Part shown: positions 21,019 through 32,708 of the stretch, in pieces
Layout: each line of letters opens with the position of its first letter
Numbering within the stretch: the stretch's first letter is position 1
Program-made: the position numbers and the translations under genes
Source: Amorphophallus konjac
Lineage: Eukaryota; Streptophyta; Magnoliopsida; Alismatales; Araceae
Direction: 5' to 3'
Assembly: GCA_022559845.1 (NCBI GenBank)
Contig: CM040126.1
Span: forward strand, 145,212,064-145,276,063
DNA: 64,000 nucleotides
The notes under the pieces: generated by a model
What the model saw: the letters and a program-made list of their open reading frames with translations, nothing else
Told to the model about the DNA's origin: nothing
Databases searched by the model: none

Positions 21019-24000
21019 TGTAATACCCCAGATTATTTATTGAGCCCTATGTATTTATTAAACTTTTATTAATGTAGAATTGAATTTTTATTGAATTAAT
21101 AATTGAATTTCGGATTATTAATGTTTAATTCCTTAGAAATAGAATAAGTGAAAATCCGACTACCTTATAAAAAATAAAAAAAAATGGTAAACAGGTTAAG
21201 GTCGATGTAGTTAGCATTTTTGTCTTCTGTGTTGGACCCATTAAAAATCCGTGGTTAGATCTAATTAGGGTTTAAGCCTTTAAGTGTACACTTTTTGACC
21301 CTTACCTAACCTTGGATTAAAACACGAAATTGAGGCTTAATACTCGACCAAATTAACTCAAACCGGAGGCAAATGAACGGCCTTGATCTGAGGATTGAAA
21401 GCCCTCTATCTATTTCTCGAAACCCTAACCCTAGAAGGCGCAGCCGGTCGAGTTTGATTGAGTCAACCTTTTCGGCGCCGTTTCCAACACGTCGCTTGCC
21501 CCGTCGAATTCTCCCAGCTCCGAACTCTCTAGAAGATGTGTGAGCTATAGATAGAAAGCTCTTCGAGTCTAGTTTCTTTTGGTGGCTGTGGTGTCAGCAG
21601 AAGAGTCAGATCTGGGGAGATATCCGGCGATTACTGAAGGTGTGTCGGCAGGTCGTCGTCTACCTTCTTCCTTCCTTGTTTCTTCAATTGAGGTTAGAAT
21701 TCTCAACCAAAATTCAAACATGAATACATCATTTTATTCCTCTCGACGAGATCTATCCAGTGGGATTGAAAGCCCCAATTTTATCAGGTGTCTAGAGAGC
21801 TATCGAGGCTTTTGTGAAGGGTTAGCAAGTTCATTCTTCTTATCTAGCATCATATTTCAACCTTCGATTCAGGTAGGTTTAACAGGCTAAACTCTAATTA
21901 ACTTACATGATGTAATCAGCATGTTGTTAGCTTTCATTTAACGTAGAAAGCCCTAAAATTCATGAAGCATGTTTAGAGAATTTCTGTTCGTAGTAACAGC
22001 ATGTGTAGACCTAGTTTTTGATGTGTTCATCTGAGTTGATTTCTGATTTCGAAGTATTAATTTTGATCCACATGAACCATATCATATATGGTTGGATCCA
22101 TCATCGAAGTAGCTCACTTTTGGTGCAAGAAGCCCCAAATTTCGTTCTGTATATTGAGAGAATTTTATGTTTTAGTCACAACATGTCATAATTAGGGTTT
22201 CCCGTGTTCTTACCTTAATAAATCTCGATTTTAGCAACTGATTATGAAATTGGCCCTTTAGTTAGATAGTATTCTCTGTTAGCTTTCCAACGGTACCAAA
22301 AGCCCTTTATTTGGAGCTCATTTCCATGATTTATTAGCATTTTAGTCCAACCCTATCAACCCCCTTAGCTTCCCGGCGTTCATCGGACGCGGAAGGGACG
22401 ACCGGAGATGACCAGAGATGGACGGTCGCACGATTGACAGCACAACTCAAGTCCAGACTTGACCCTGGCTTAGTCAGTAGTTAAACGGTTCCATAATGAC
22501 CACACAACTAGTTGGACGGTTCAAAACTGACCACACATCCACTCCCAGCAGGATAAACGGTCCAAACAGGACTACATAACTTGAACGGCCCTGCAGGTGG
22601 CCGCACAAGTACTTGGGAGGCCCTGCCCTGGGCCGCACAACCCAGGGATGGGCGGCCCTGGCCTAGACCGCCCAAACACTTGGGCGGCCATGCCCCTGGC
22701 TGCCCAACCCCCTGGTCAGCTTTTTAGCCCCGTTTCAGCCCCTGTTAAGCCCGATAGTTATACGGTCCAATCCTAACCGTTTATCTAGACAGAAAACCAC
22801 TTAATACTAGTTCTAATGCATTCATTTTAGTGTTCTAAATGGCAATTAGTAAAATAGAAACTCATATGATTACTGGTTAATTATGTAACTAAATTTTCTG
22901 TTAATTACTTGTTATTCGTGCATACGCGACTTACGCGATCTTGTTCATTAGCTTATCATCTTGAATCATTCTTTTTGGCATCTTGACTTAATGTATAACT
23001 TAATCATTGTTAATTTGACATGAAATTAGGATTAATATGGTCATTAGCTTGATGTTTAGCTGTTGTACTACAGTAGAACATCGTGTTTAACTTTCTAACT
23101 TTTAACAAGTCGTTAGCCGATTCACGTGCTAGTATTGGTTTTACCCCCGGAAACTCTATCCGGCGGTCTTACCATCATCTTGGAACCTTGTTATACCCCT
23201 GTTAAGAACCTGTTTAACCTCCAGCATGCATCATTTTATGTGTTTAAATCGCTGGTTAACTCTTGGATCAAATCGGACGACGAGAGGCATGCGCGGTTAG
23301 TAGGTGACCGCATATCCTCTTAGGCGGCCCGATTATGACCGCATATCCTTATACGGCACAGTAAGGACCGTATATCTTGTTCTTGGGCCTTAATGTCTTC
23401 TGGACATGAGCGGCCCAGATTGCACCGTTCATACCTTAGAGCGGCCCACTGTTAGGCGTTCTTTCTTGACCTCGCGGGCTGAGTTTCAGTCCAATTCCTG
23501 TATGTACGGCCCTGTGTTAACCGTATATACCCTTGAGCGGCTCTCTTATGACCGCACATCTCGTGGAGATGAGTTTGACCGTGTTTTGTACTCTTGAATT
23601 CAAGGACAAGGTTAGTCCTTTAAATCTGAACTTATGACAGTAATTCCTCTGATTAATTGGCCATTAAAAAAAATGACTGAATGTCTAGACGGATGGGGCT
23701 TTGGACCCACTAAATCATTGCCAACGCACCGTAGGGGCCCGGTCTGGTCCTGGGGAGAGCGCCCGAAAAATTATTGAGCCCATGGGATGTTAATGACATG
23801 GTGAGGCATTGCACCGAAATACTTGCTTGTTTGTTGCGTCTATGACAAAAATATCTTGTTACTTGTTACTTGTTACTTGATCATGATTGAATTGATATTA
23901 CTTGCTTGTTGGCCAATTCTTTATTACTATCTCCTGTTGTAAATTCTTGTACTTGTTATCTTGTTAATTCTTGGCACCTTATATTTCTTGACCTTGCAAG

Positions 24001-24478
24001 ATCTTTTTATTACGTCGTTTCATTATATCGTTATCGTCATTTATTTCTTTTAGCATGGCATGTGAAAATGTAATTAACTTGTTAATCATGTAAACTTGCC
24101 TGTTACTTCCTACTGAGCGTCATCTCATAGTTGTTGTTTTTCCCCCTTTCCAGGCTATTCAGGTGACGAGCTTACCATCGGGGATGGGCAGGAGTGATGT
24201 CTTGAGTGCACCCGTTCTAGAGTGGTGTTGGCAGTGTTATCCTATTAGTTGTGCTTTAGAGAGTATTTAGCTTCAGTTATGTTGTTAATGTTTAGTGTTT
24301 AATGTCTCAGTTGTATTAAGTTGGTTTGAGGATTATTGTATCAGTTATGATTTGTTTAATGATCAATAAGTTATTTCCACTTCATAACACTTGTGTTATA
24401 TTTAGATTAGCTCTCTCTCTCTTTCCTGCTAGCTAGTTTCTAACTGTACGTCCCGAGTTTCCGCATCGGGGCGTGACA
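21019..24478 (+). mobile_element. Solo LTR of a Tekay-type family, 3460 bp, plus orientation
   Basis: It starts TGTAATACCCC and ends GGGGCGTGACA, with CCACC before (21014-21018) and after (24479-24483). It has no internal region. Read on the minus strand it begins TGTCACGCCCCGA, like the Gypsy 2 and Gypsy 3 LTRs, and it shares their CCCATGGG and CTCAGTAGG blocks in the reverse orientation (23734-23786, 24108-24120). It is therefore a related LTR inserted in the opposite sense. It carries an array of CGG...CCG units between 22440 and 23580. No gene is supported. Confidence 0.9.
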
Positions 24479-25070
24479 CCACCAATCTTCGCAGTAGCGT
24501 ATACTTAACCTCCAGGGATAGTTTGAGGGTCGAATGGGGTTCTATTTATAGCCAAAATTTGGCCAAATGTGTCAAGATTCCTTGCCAAACTTTCCAACTC
24601 CGAATTAGAAGAAAATTCTAATTTCTCCTCTTAACCTAGCCTCCATTTGGTGTGAAACCAATGTAAAAACGGCTGGTCCAATGTGGGCTGTTAGGTAAGG
24701 GTCAATTTTTGTACCAACCTTCTAGAAATTAGGTTATTATAATCCCTTAAATATCATACTAAACACATGTTACGAATTTAAGGTTAATTTAACCTTTATT
24801 GAATCCTTTAACCATTAATTCAGCCCATTATGAATTATCCAATGGGCCAATTGTAAACCTAATCCATTACATGGACTTTTATTGGGCTTACTATGATTTA
24901 TCTAAGGTCTAAAGCATTTAATATCTATTTAATTCTTGTTAATTCAAGTAAATTTAATAATCTAGCTTATTTCATATAGTAAAAATGTAATTTGATTATT
25001 ACATGAAAATTTTAATTACATAATGAAATTAAAAATTTTATTTCTCATTTTTAAATTTTGGGTTTCTACA
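24479..25070 (-). repeat. Gypsy 2 sense 3' LTR, inner segment
   Basis: It continues the LTR after the second solo LTR and matches 32165-32708. It ends GGTTTCTACA at 25070, next to the polypurine tract. AT-rich, no gene. Confidence 0.88.
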
Positions 25071-25086
25071 TCCTCCCCCACTTAAA
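25071..25086 (-). promoter_or_regulatory. Gypsy 2 polypurine tract
   Basis: On the minus strand this reads AAGTGGGGGAGGA and abuts the LTR, as in Gypsy 3. Confidence 0.8.
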
Positions 25087-25154
25087 AGAATTTGATCCTC
25101 CAAATTCACATTATATAACTAAAATTCAAAAATTCGAGTAGAAAGGTCGAATTT

Positions 25155-28100
25155 CTAACCTGAGAATAAATCTGGGTATTTCTTCTTGATGGATTCTTCC
25201 AATTCCCAGGTTGCTTCCTCGAACCCACGCTTGCTCCATTGGACTTTCACCATCGGTATGGCCCGATTTCTCAGTTGGTGTAATTTCTGATCAGTATCTT
25301 GATCGGTCTTTCTTCATATGATAAGTCTTTTTGGAGTTTCAATTCTTCAAATTGAATCACATGTGAAGGGTCATAGGCGTATTTCCTTAGCATGGATACA
25401 TGGAATACGTCGTGTACACCGGCCAATTGAGGAGGTAAGGCCAGCTTGTATGCTACCTCGCCGATTCTCTCTAGAATCTCGAAAGGGCCGATAAATCTCG
25501 GACTTATCTTTCCTTTGACGCCGAATCTTCTAATTCCACGGGTGGGTGAGATCTTTAAGAAGACATGCGCCCCCACTTGGAATTCAAGGTCTCTTCTCCG
25601 ATTGTCGGCATAGCTCTTTTGCCTTGATTGGGCGACCTTTAGCCTTCCTTGTATTAACTGGATTTTATCGGTTGTGTCTTGTACAATGTCGGGACCAAGC
25701 AATCCCTTGTCACCAACCTCGCTCCAGCATAGAGGTGATCTGCAACTTCGGCCATATAATACTTCGAATGGTGCCATTTGAATACTCGATTGATAGCTAT
25801 TGTTATAAGCGAACTCAGTCAGCAGTAAGTGTTCATGCCAACTACCACCGAAGTCAATCATGCAGGCTCTCAACATATCTTCAATAATCTGATTCGTCCT
25901 CTCAATTTGTCCATCCGTCTGAGGGTGAAAATCCGTACTAAACCTTAGCCTAGTACCCATAGCTGATTGTAAACCCTTCCAGAAATGAGAGGTGAATCTC
26001 GGATCTCGGTCCGAAATGATAGAGCTTGGAATACCATGCAGTCTTACGATCTCCTTGATATATAAAGCGGCTAGAACATCCACAGTCCATCTAGTCTTGA
26101 TAGGTAGAAAGTGAGCGGACTTAGTTAACCGATCAACAATTACCCATATAGCATCAAAACCACTTCGGGTCTTTGGTAAACCAACAATGAAATCCATACC
26201 GATACTATCCCATTTCCATTCCGGTATTTCGAGAGGCTTGAGCTTGCCAGCCGGTTTGAGGTGTTCGGCCTTGACTTGTTGACAAACCAAACATCGGCTT
26301 ACGAACTCGGCTACCTCTCTCTTCATATTAGGCCACCAAAATGTTCTCTTGAGGTCTTGGTACATTTTTGTAGCACCGGGGTGAATAGTGTACCTTGACC
26401 GATGTGCTTCTTCTAGTATTTTACCCTTGATAGTAGAACAATCGGGTATACAAGTTCTTCCTTTGAATAATAGCCTTCCATCATCAGCCAAAAGGAAATC
26501 CGGTCGTTGATCTAATTTGTCTTTAATTTCAACGATCATCGGATCATCACCTTGCCGTTCCTTAACTTCTGAGAGTAACTCGGGTTGGAGTCGAATATTA
26601 GCAATAAAGACTCCGCCTTCCTTCTCCTCCATATTGAGGTTTAAGTTGGCCATTTCTTCAAGTAGATGCCATTCTTTAACCATCAAGCTCGATAATAAAG
26701 CCATTGGTTTTCGGCTAAGTGCATCAGCTACGGCATTGCCTTTTCCTGGGTGATATTGTATAGAGAAGTCAAAATCCTTTAAATATTCCAACCACCGTCT
26801 TTGTCTCATATTGAGCTCTGTTTGAGAGAATAAATATTTGAGACTCTTGTGATCAGAATACACCGTAAAGGCTTCGCCATAGAGATAATGTCGCCATATC
26901 TTCAAAGCAAAGACCACAGCTGCCAGCTCTAGGTCATGTACGGGATAATTTTCCTCGAGTTTCTTCAATTGCCGTGAAGAATAAGCTATGACCTTGCCGT
27001 GTTGCATTAATACGCAACCTAGGCCAATTCCAGATGCATCAGCATATACTTCAAATCCTCCTCCTTCCGTAGGTAATGTGAGAATAGAGCAGTCGTCAGA
27101 CAATCCTTTAAAGTTTGAAAGTTTTTCTCACATTCCTCGAACCATATAAAAGGATTCTCCTTCCTTGTCAATCTTGTTAAAGATACTGCGATCTTTGAGA
27201 AATCCTTGATAAATCTTCGATAATATCCAGCCAATCCCAAAAAGCTTCGGATTTCCGTCACACTAGTAAGTCTTTCCCAGTTCTTTACGGCCTCGACCTT
27301 TGAAGGATCGACGGCGATACCATTTCGAGAAATTATGTGACCGAGAAAAGAAACTTCCTCCAACCAGAAATCACACTTGCTTAATTTGGCATAAAGCTTG
27401 TGATCTCTTAATAATTGAAGGGCCTTCTTGAGATGTTCCTCATGTTCTTCCTTTGACTTGGAGTAGATCAAAATGTCGTCAATGAAGACAACCACAAATT
27501 AATCGAGGTACGGCCTGAATACGCTGTTCATCATTTGCATAAATGCGGCAGGCGCATTAGTTAAGCCAAAAGGCATAACGGTGAACTCGTAATGTCCATA
27601 CCTACTCCAGAATGCAGTCTTGTGAATATCACTTTCTTTGATCTTCAATTGATGATAACCAGATCGAAGGTCGATCTTTGAGAAATATCGCACTCCAGAA
27701 ATCTGGTCGAATAATTCATCAATCCTCGGCAATGGATATTTATTCTTGATGGTGAGTTGATTCAATTGCCGATAATCAACACATAGTCTCATCAAACCAT
27801 CCTTCTTCTTGACAAATAAGAACGGGGCTCCCCAAGGTGAAGTACTTGGTCGGATAAACCCCTTCTCCAGTAATTCCAATAATTGATCCTTTAACTCCTT
27901 CATTTCCACGGCATACATCCGATATGGAGCTTTAGAAACGGGTGCCGCTCCCGGAATTATATCAATAGAGAAAACCACTTCTCTCTCGGGTGGAATACCA
28001 GGCAACTCATCCGGAAATACATCAGAATAATCCCGAACGATAGGAATGTCCTTTAGAATGGGTTCCGTGTGCTCGGTCATAGTGATAGAAACTAAGAAAC

Positions 28101-29576
28101 CGACACAACCCTTCCTCAACAATTTCTCGGCTTTGAGGGCCGAAATTAGAGGTATGTGCTTGGAATGCCGGGTGCCAGAAAATAGAAGGTCGGGGTAACC
28201 CATAAAAGTTACCGTACCCAGCTTGCAATTGACACTAGCACCATGTGTAGATAGCCAATCGGCACCCAAAATAACATCATATCCTTCCATCTCCATGCAT
28301 ACCAAATCAGTGGGTAAGTTATAACCGCTAATTAGAATTTCACTATCAGGATAGAAGTGTTTAATCTCCGTTCCCATTCCAATAGGGGTAGTGATAGTGA
28401 GTGTAGAATCTAACGGAACAGGCTTCATCGGTAAAAGACCAGCAAATCTTCTAGATATAAATGAATGCGTAGCTCCGGTGTTAAATAAGACAGAGGCAGG
28501 CTTGGAGTATATGAAAAGAGTACCTTCCACGATGCCTCCTTCCTCGGTAGGTCCTTACCCATAAGGGCTTGAAGTCTTCCTGGCTTCTTGGCAATAATAG
28601 GAAGCTTTGCCGGTGATGGAGCTTGCTCGTTGAGAAGAGGGCAATTTGGGATCCTATGCTCCCGACTCCCGCATCGAAGACATGCACCGAGCTTTCTCCA
28701 ACATTCCTCAGCTTTATGTCCGGGCTTCTCGTAGTATTTGCATAATTCCTTTGATGTTGCTGATATAGGGATAATTTGCTTGTCGAATGTCCTTGATTTC
28801 TTGTCCCCTTGAAAATTACGTCCACCTTTGTTAAAATTTCGCCCATCCTTGATGAAATTACGCCCGTCATTGGGCCTTTTCTTCCCGAAGGAAGGTTTGA
28901 AACTTCCGACCTAGTAACTTGCTCTCTCTTGGCTTCCCTTCCTCGGATGCGATCCGATAACTCCGTTGCATCTTCTAGGAGTTGTGCTCTCCGTACCATA
29001 TTAGAATATGATTAAATATCCATCGGGGCGAGTTTAGTAATATATTGCGGCTTAAGGCCATTAAGAAATCTCCGTACCTTCATTTTGTCAGTACCCACGA
29101 GATGTGGAGCGTACGAGATAATCTCAAAAATTGAGCTTCATATTCCGCAACTGATAAACCCCTTTGCTTCAAAGCGGAAACTCGGCAGCCTTCCTTTCTT
29201 GTACTCGGTCGGAGAAGTATTTACTATTGAAGTGTTCCACGAACTCTTCCCATAAAATTTGATCGTGCGGTAAAGTAGCTTCGACCGATTCCCACCAGGC
29301 ACGTGCATCCCTTTCTAGTTGGAAAGTAGCAAGTAGGACCTTCTCCTCGTCAGCGCATTGCATGACTCAGAATATCCTCTCAATCTCCTTAATCCAGTGC
29401 TCGGCTTCATCCGGATCCGTAGATCCTGCGAACTTGGGAGGGTTCATGCTTCGAAAATTCCTATGGAAATCTCCCGCTCCTCGGTTTGCTCCTCTCTGAG
29501 CAACCTGTTAGAGGGCTTGGGTTAAGCCTTGAACCGTGCACTGCATCTCACGCCATTGAGTTCTCTCGGCGGCCAT
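25155..29576 (-). pseudogene. Gypsy 2 gag-pol, many frameshifts and stops
   Basis: Gag starts at the ATG at 29576 (MAAERTQW), like Gypsy 3. It has stops at 29508 and 29367 and a frameshift near 29180, then further shifts between 29100 and 28550 across the knuckle region. Protease ([11 protein letters not shown], with Asn where Asp is expected) and the first half of RT are open at 27499-28530; a TAA lies at 27499. RT FIDD is at 27475-27486. A frameshift near 27060-27110 leads to a 610-codon stretch (25271-27103) with RNase H, the HHCC zinc finger and the integrase core ([20 protein letters not shown]). A last frameshift near 25300 precedes a chromodomain-like end closing at 25155. Non-functional. 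Confidence 0.87.
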
Positions 29577-29829
29577 TTACGAGAATTAGCCTGAAACCAT
29601 AATTCCAAGGTTTATTATTTTTGTTTTGGTATTTATTTCCTGATAATTCCCTTTTTCCTTAAAACTTAACCCGTGTTTCTACCCAAATCTTACTGGGAAA
29701 GTTCAAGATCTATAAATTTTCTAGATATTGATCTAGAACCTATGTTAGAGGGAAAACTATGTTTAAGAATGAACCTATAATTGTGAAACCTAGGATTTTA
29801 TGTAACCTAGGCTCTGATACCACAAAGAC
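29577..29829 (-). promoter_or_regulatory. Gypsy 2 leader and primer-binding site
   Basis: TGGTATCAGAGC on the minus strand (29811-29822) matches the initiator tRNA-Met primer site, seven bases from the LTR end. The remainder up to the gag ATG is leader. Confidence 0.85.
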
Positions 29830-32708
29830 TGTCACGTCCCGACGCGGAATATCGAGGGCGCGACGAGTCGTAAACACGCGTGTCGATCAGAGCATGTACA
29901 ATTTTATTTCTAAAGTCAGAAATGAACGGGAAAATGATACTTTTATTCCATCAAAATGAAGTTACATCACTAATTCATAAGCCATAAAGGTAATTACAAA
30001 CTTCCAATCCCAAAGTACATCATTCTTGTAAAACACTAATGATCTACATAAACCTAGGTAAAAAGGAAAATCACTCTCTCACTCTTGTCCATTCCCTTGT
30101 ACATTTTCATTTCCTGCAACAATTAACCAAAACGTAGGGTGAGCTAAAAGCTCAGGAGGATTTTATATCTCTATGAACCAGGCAATCTTTAAGTGTTAGC
30201 AATTTAAACAATCTTCTAACTTGTATCGGGAAGTGTATAAACATAAATGGAATTTCCAAGTAATTGAGATGATATGATATCAAGATGAATTTCCAAGTAA
30301 TGACTTTGAACAAGTAAAGAATTTCATGTAATTGGCCATTTTCACGCAAGTCAAGTAATTCCTGTAATTTTCAAGTAGACAAGTGACAAGTAAACAAGTA
30401 CGAATAGTGGAATGCCGTATCAAGTAAATCTATCATGCACTTCGGTGCAATGTCACACCGTTGGTCAATCAACTCCCATGGGCACAAGTACTTTCGGGCG
30501 CTCCCCCTAGGACCAGACCGAGCCCCATTAATGCCAGGCATTGAGTCATATGGATCCGAAGATCCCAAGTACGTTTAGACATCAACTTTAATGTATATGG
30601 CCAAGAATTTTCAAGAATATGCTGTTTGTAATAAGCACAGATTTGACACAATTTCAGAAGTTGCAAGAAAAGTGGATAACAATTTAAGGCATAATGTTTA
30701 ACGACATTAAGTCGTGGAGTTCAAAAATGAACGGTAAGTAGGAAGAAAATTTAAGATAGTAATTGATTAGAATTAATTTTTAAATATCTTAGCTAAATCT
30801 CAGAATCATAAAACATAGAGTTTTAGTTATGAAAATATATGCTTTATGAATTACAACCATGAGTTTAGATATTAGTACTTAATCATACATTAATTAACCG
30901 TATGATAATAAAATAGAATTTTATGTCAAAAATAACTCTAATTCGCTGAAAATAATCTTAACATGTTGAAAATGATTTTTATATGTTACTTTACTGATAA
31001 GATGGTTAAAATAAAATTTTCATGCTGGATTTAATTTTTAACATGCTAGAAATTAATATTTAACATGCTAAAATTAATACATAACATGCTAAAATAATTC
31101 TCATACATTAATATACTGATAGGATGATAAGATAAGTTTACCATGCTGATTACAGAAATTCTCTGATGACAACATAATTTTTATCAAGCTAAAAATCATT
31201 TTTTTATATTTATTTGCTAATTATTTGATAGGAAAATAGAATTATCATGCTGAAAAATAGTTTTAATACACTAAAAATAATTCTAGCATGCTAAAAATAA
31301 TTCTAACATGCTGGAATAATTTTACCATACTGGAAGAAATTTTATCATGCTAGAAGTAATTTTCATGCATCATTTTACTAATTATTTAATAGGAAATTAG
31401 GTTTCATATGCACAAAAATAGCTTTAAATATATTTTAACATGCTGAAAATAATTTTTATATCTCAGTATGTATAAAATAATTTTATCATATTGGAAGTCA
31501 TTTTTAACATGCTGGAAATAGTTTTAACATGTTGGAAACAATTTTTAATATGTATAAACTAATATGGTGAAAATTAGATTTTTACATGTAAAAATAATTC
31601 CATTCTACAAAAATAAATTTTTAACATGCTGTAAGAATTAAAACATGTTAATATTATCTTTTCTTACTTTTGGTGACTAAATGCGTACAATTAACGTGAA
31701 TTTTCAAAGGGTATATTTCCTATTGTATAGTGACTTAAGTTTAGTCCCACATTGGAAGTTACAAAAACTTGCATGGCTTATTATGTTGGAGAGCTCACCC
31801 TTGGGTCAGGACCCAAGGGGCATAGGATGTGGGCTTGAGTTGTGAATTGATACAAAACTAGTAATATTTATTTATTTGTGCCGTGCCGTGCCGAGCTGAG
31901 CCGAGCTGCGGTGCGGTGCGGTGGTTTATACCCAAAATAATTTAAAAGAAAATTATATAATAATTTGGGAACGCGAAAATACATTTTATGAACGCGCTAT
32001 ATCGGGCCAGCGCGTTCAGAACGCGCTACTAATGTATAGCGCGTTCTAGACCTGATGAAAAAATAGGAATACGGGAATACCCCTCCAATAAAATGACCAT
32101 AAAAACGAACAAGATGGCATGATTTAATTGAAGTTTAGCCTGAGAGACACCTACCTACTTAACCTACAGGGATGGTTTGAGGGTCGAATGGGATTCTATT
32201 TATAGCCAAAACTTGGCCAAATGTGTCAAGATTCCTTGCCTAACGATGCCAAACTTTCCAACTCCGAATTAGAAGAAAATTCTAATTTCTCCTCTTAACC
32301 TAGCCTCCATTTGGTGTGAAACCAATGTAAAAACGGCTGGTCCAATGTGGGCTGTTAGGTAAGGGTCGATTTTTGTATAATCCCTTAAATATCATATTAA
32401 ACACATGTTACGAATTTAAGGTTAATTTAACCTTTATTGAATCATTTAACCATTAATTCAGCCCATTATGAATTATCCAATGGGCCAATTGTAAACCTAA
32501 TCCATTACATGGACTTTTATTGGGCTTACTATGATTTATCTAAGGTCTAAAGCATTTAATATCTATTTAATTCTAGTTAATTCAAGTAAATTTAATAATC
32601 TAGCTTATTTCATATAGTAAAAATATAATTTGATTATTACATGAAAATTTTAATTACATAATGAAATTGAAAATTTTATTTCTCATTTTTAAATTTTGGG
32701 TTTCTACA
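29830..32708 (-). repeat. Gypsy 2 sense 5' LTR, 2879 bp
   Basis: It runs from TGTCACGTCC to TTTCTACA and is closely similar to the left LTR apart from three deletions near 32100, 32155 and 32377 and a diverged patch at 31960-32050. That patch holds two neat palindromes, 31990-32017 and 32018-32047; the second has perfect 10-bp arms AGAACGCGCT / AGCGCGTTCT. Confidence 0.9.

Larger units (their letters stand above)
16201..32708 (-). mobile_element. Gypsy 2: Del/Tekay-type chromovirus with two solo LTRs in one LTR
   Basis: This is a complete but decayed gypsy element on the minus strand, flanked by TCATG on both sides (16196-16200, 32709-32713). Sense 5' LTR 29830-32708, internal region 25071-29829, sense 3' LTR 16201-25070. 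The 3' LTR is 8870 bp because two foreign solo LTRs sit inside it; without them it is about 3.1 kb against 2.88 kb for its partner. It interrupts Copia B pol. Confidence 0.93.
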
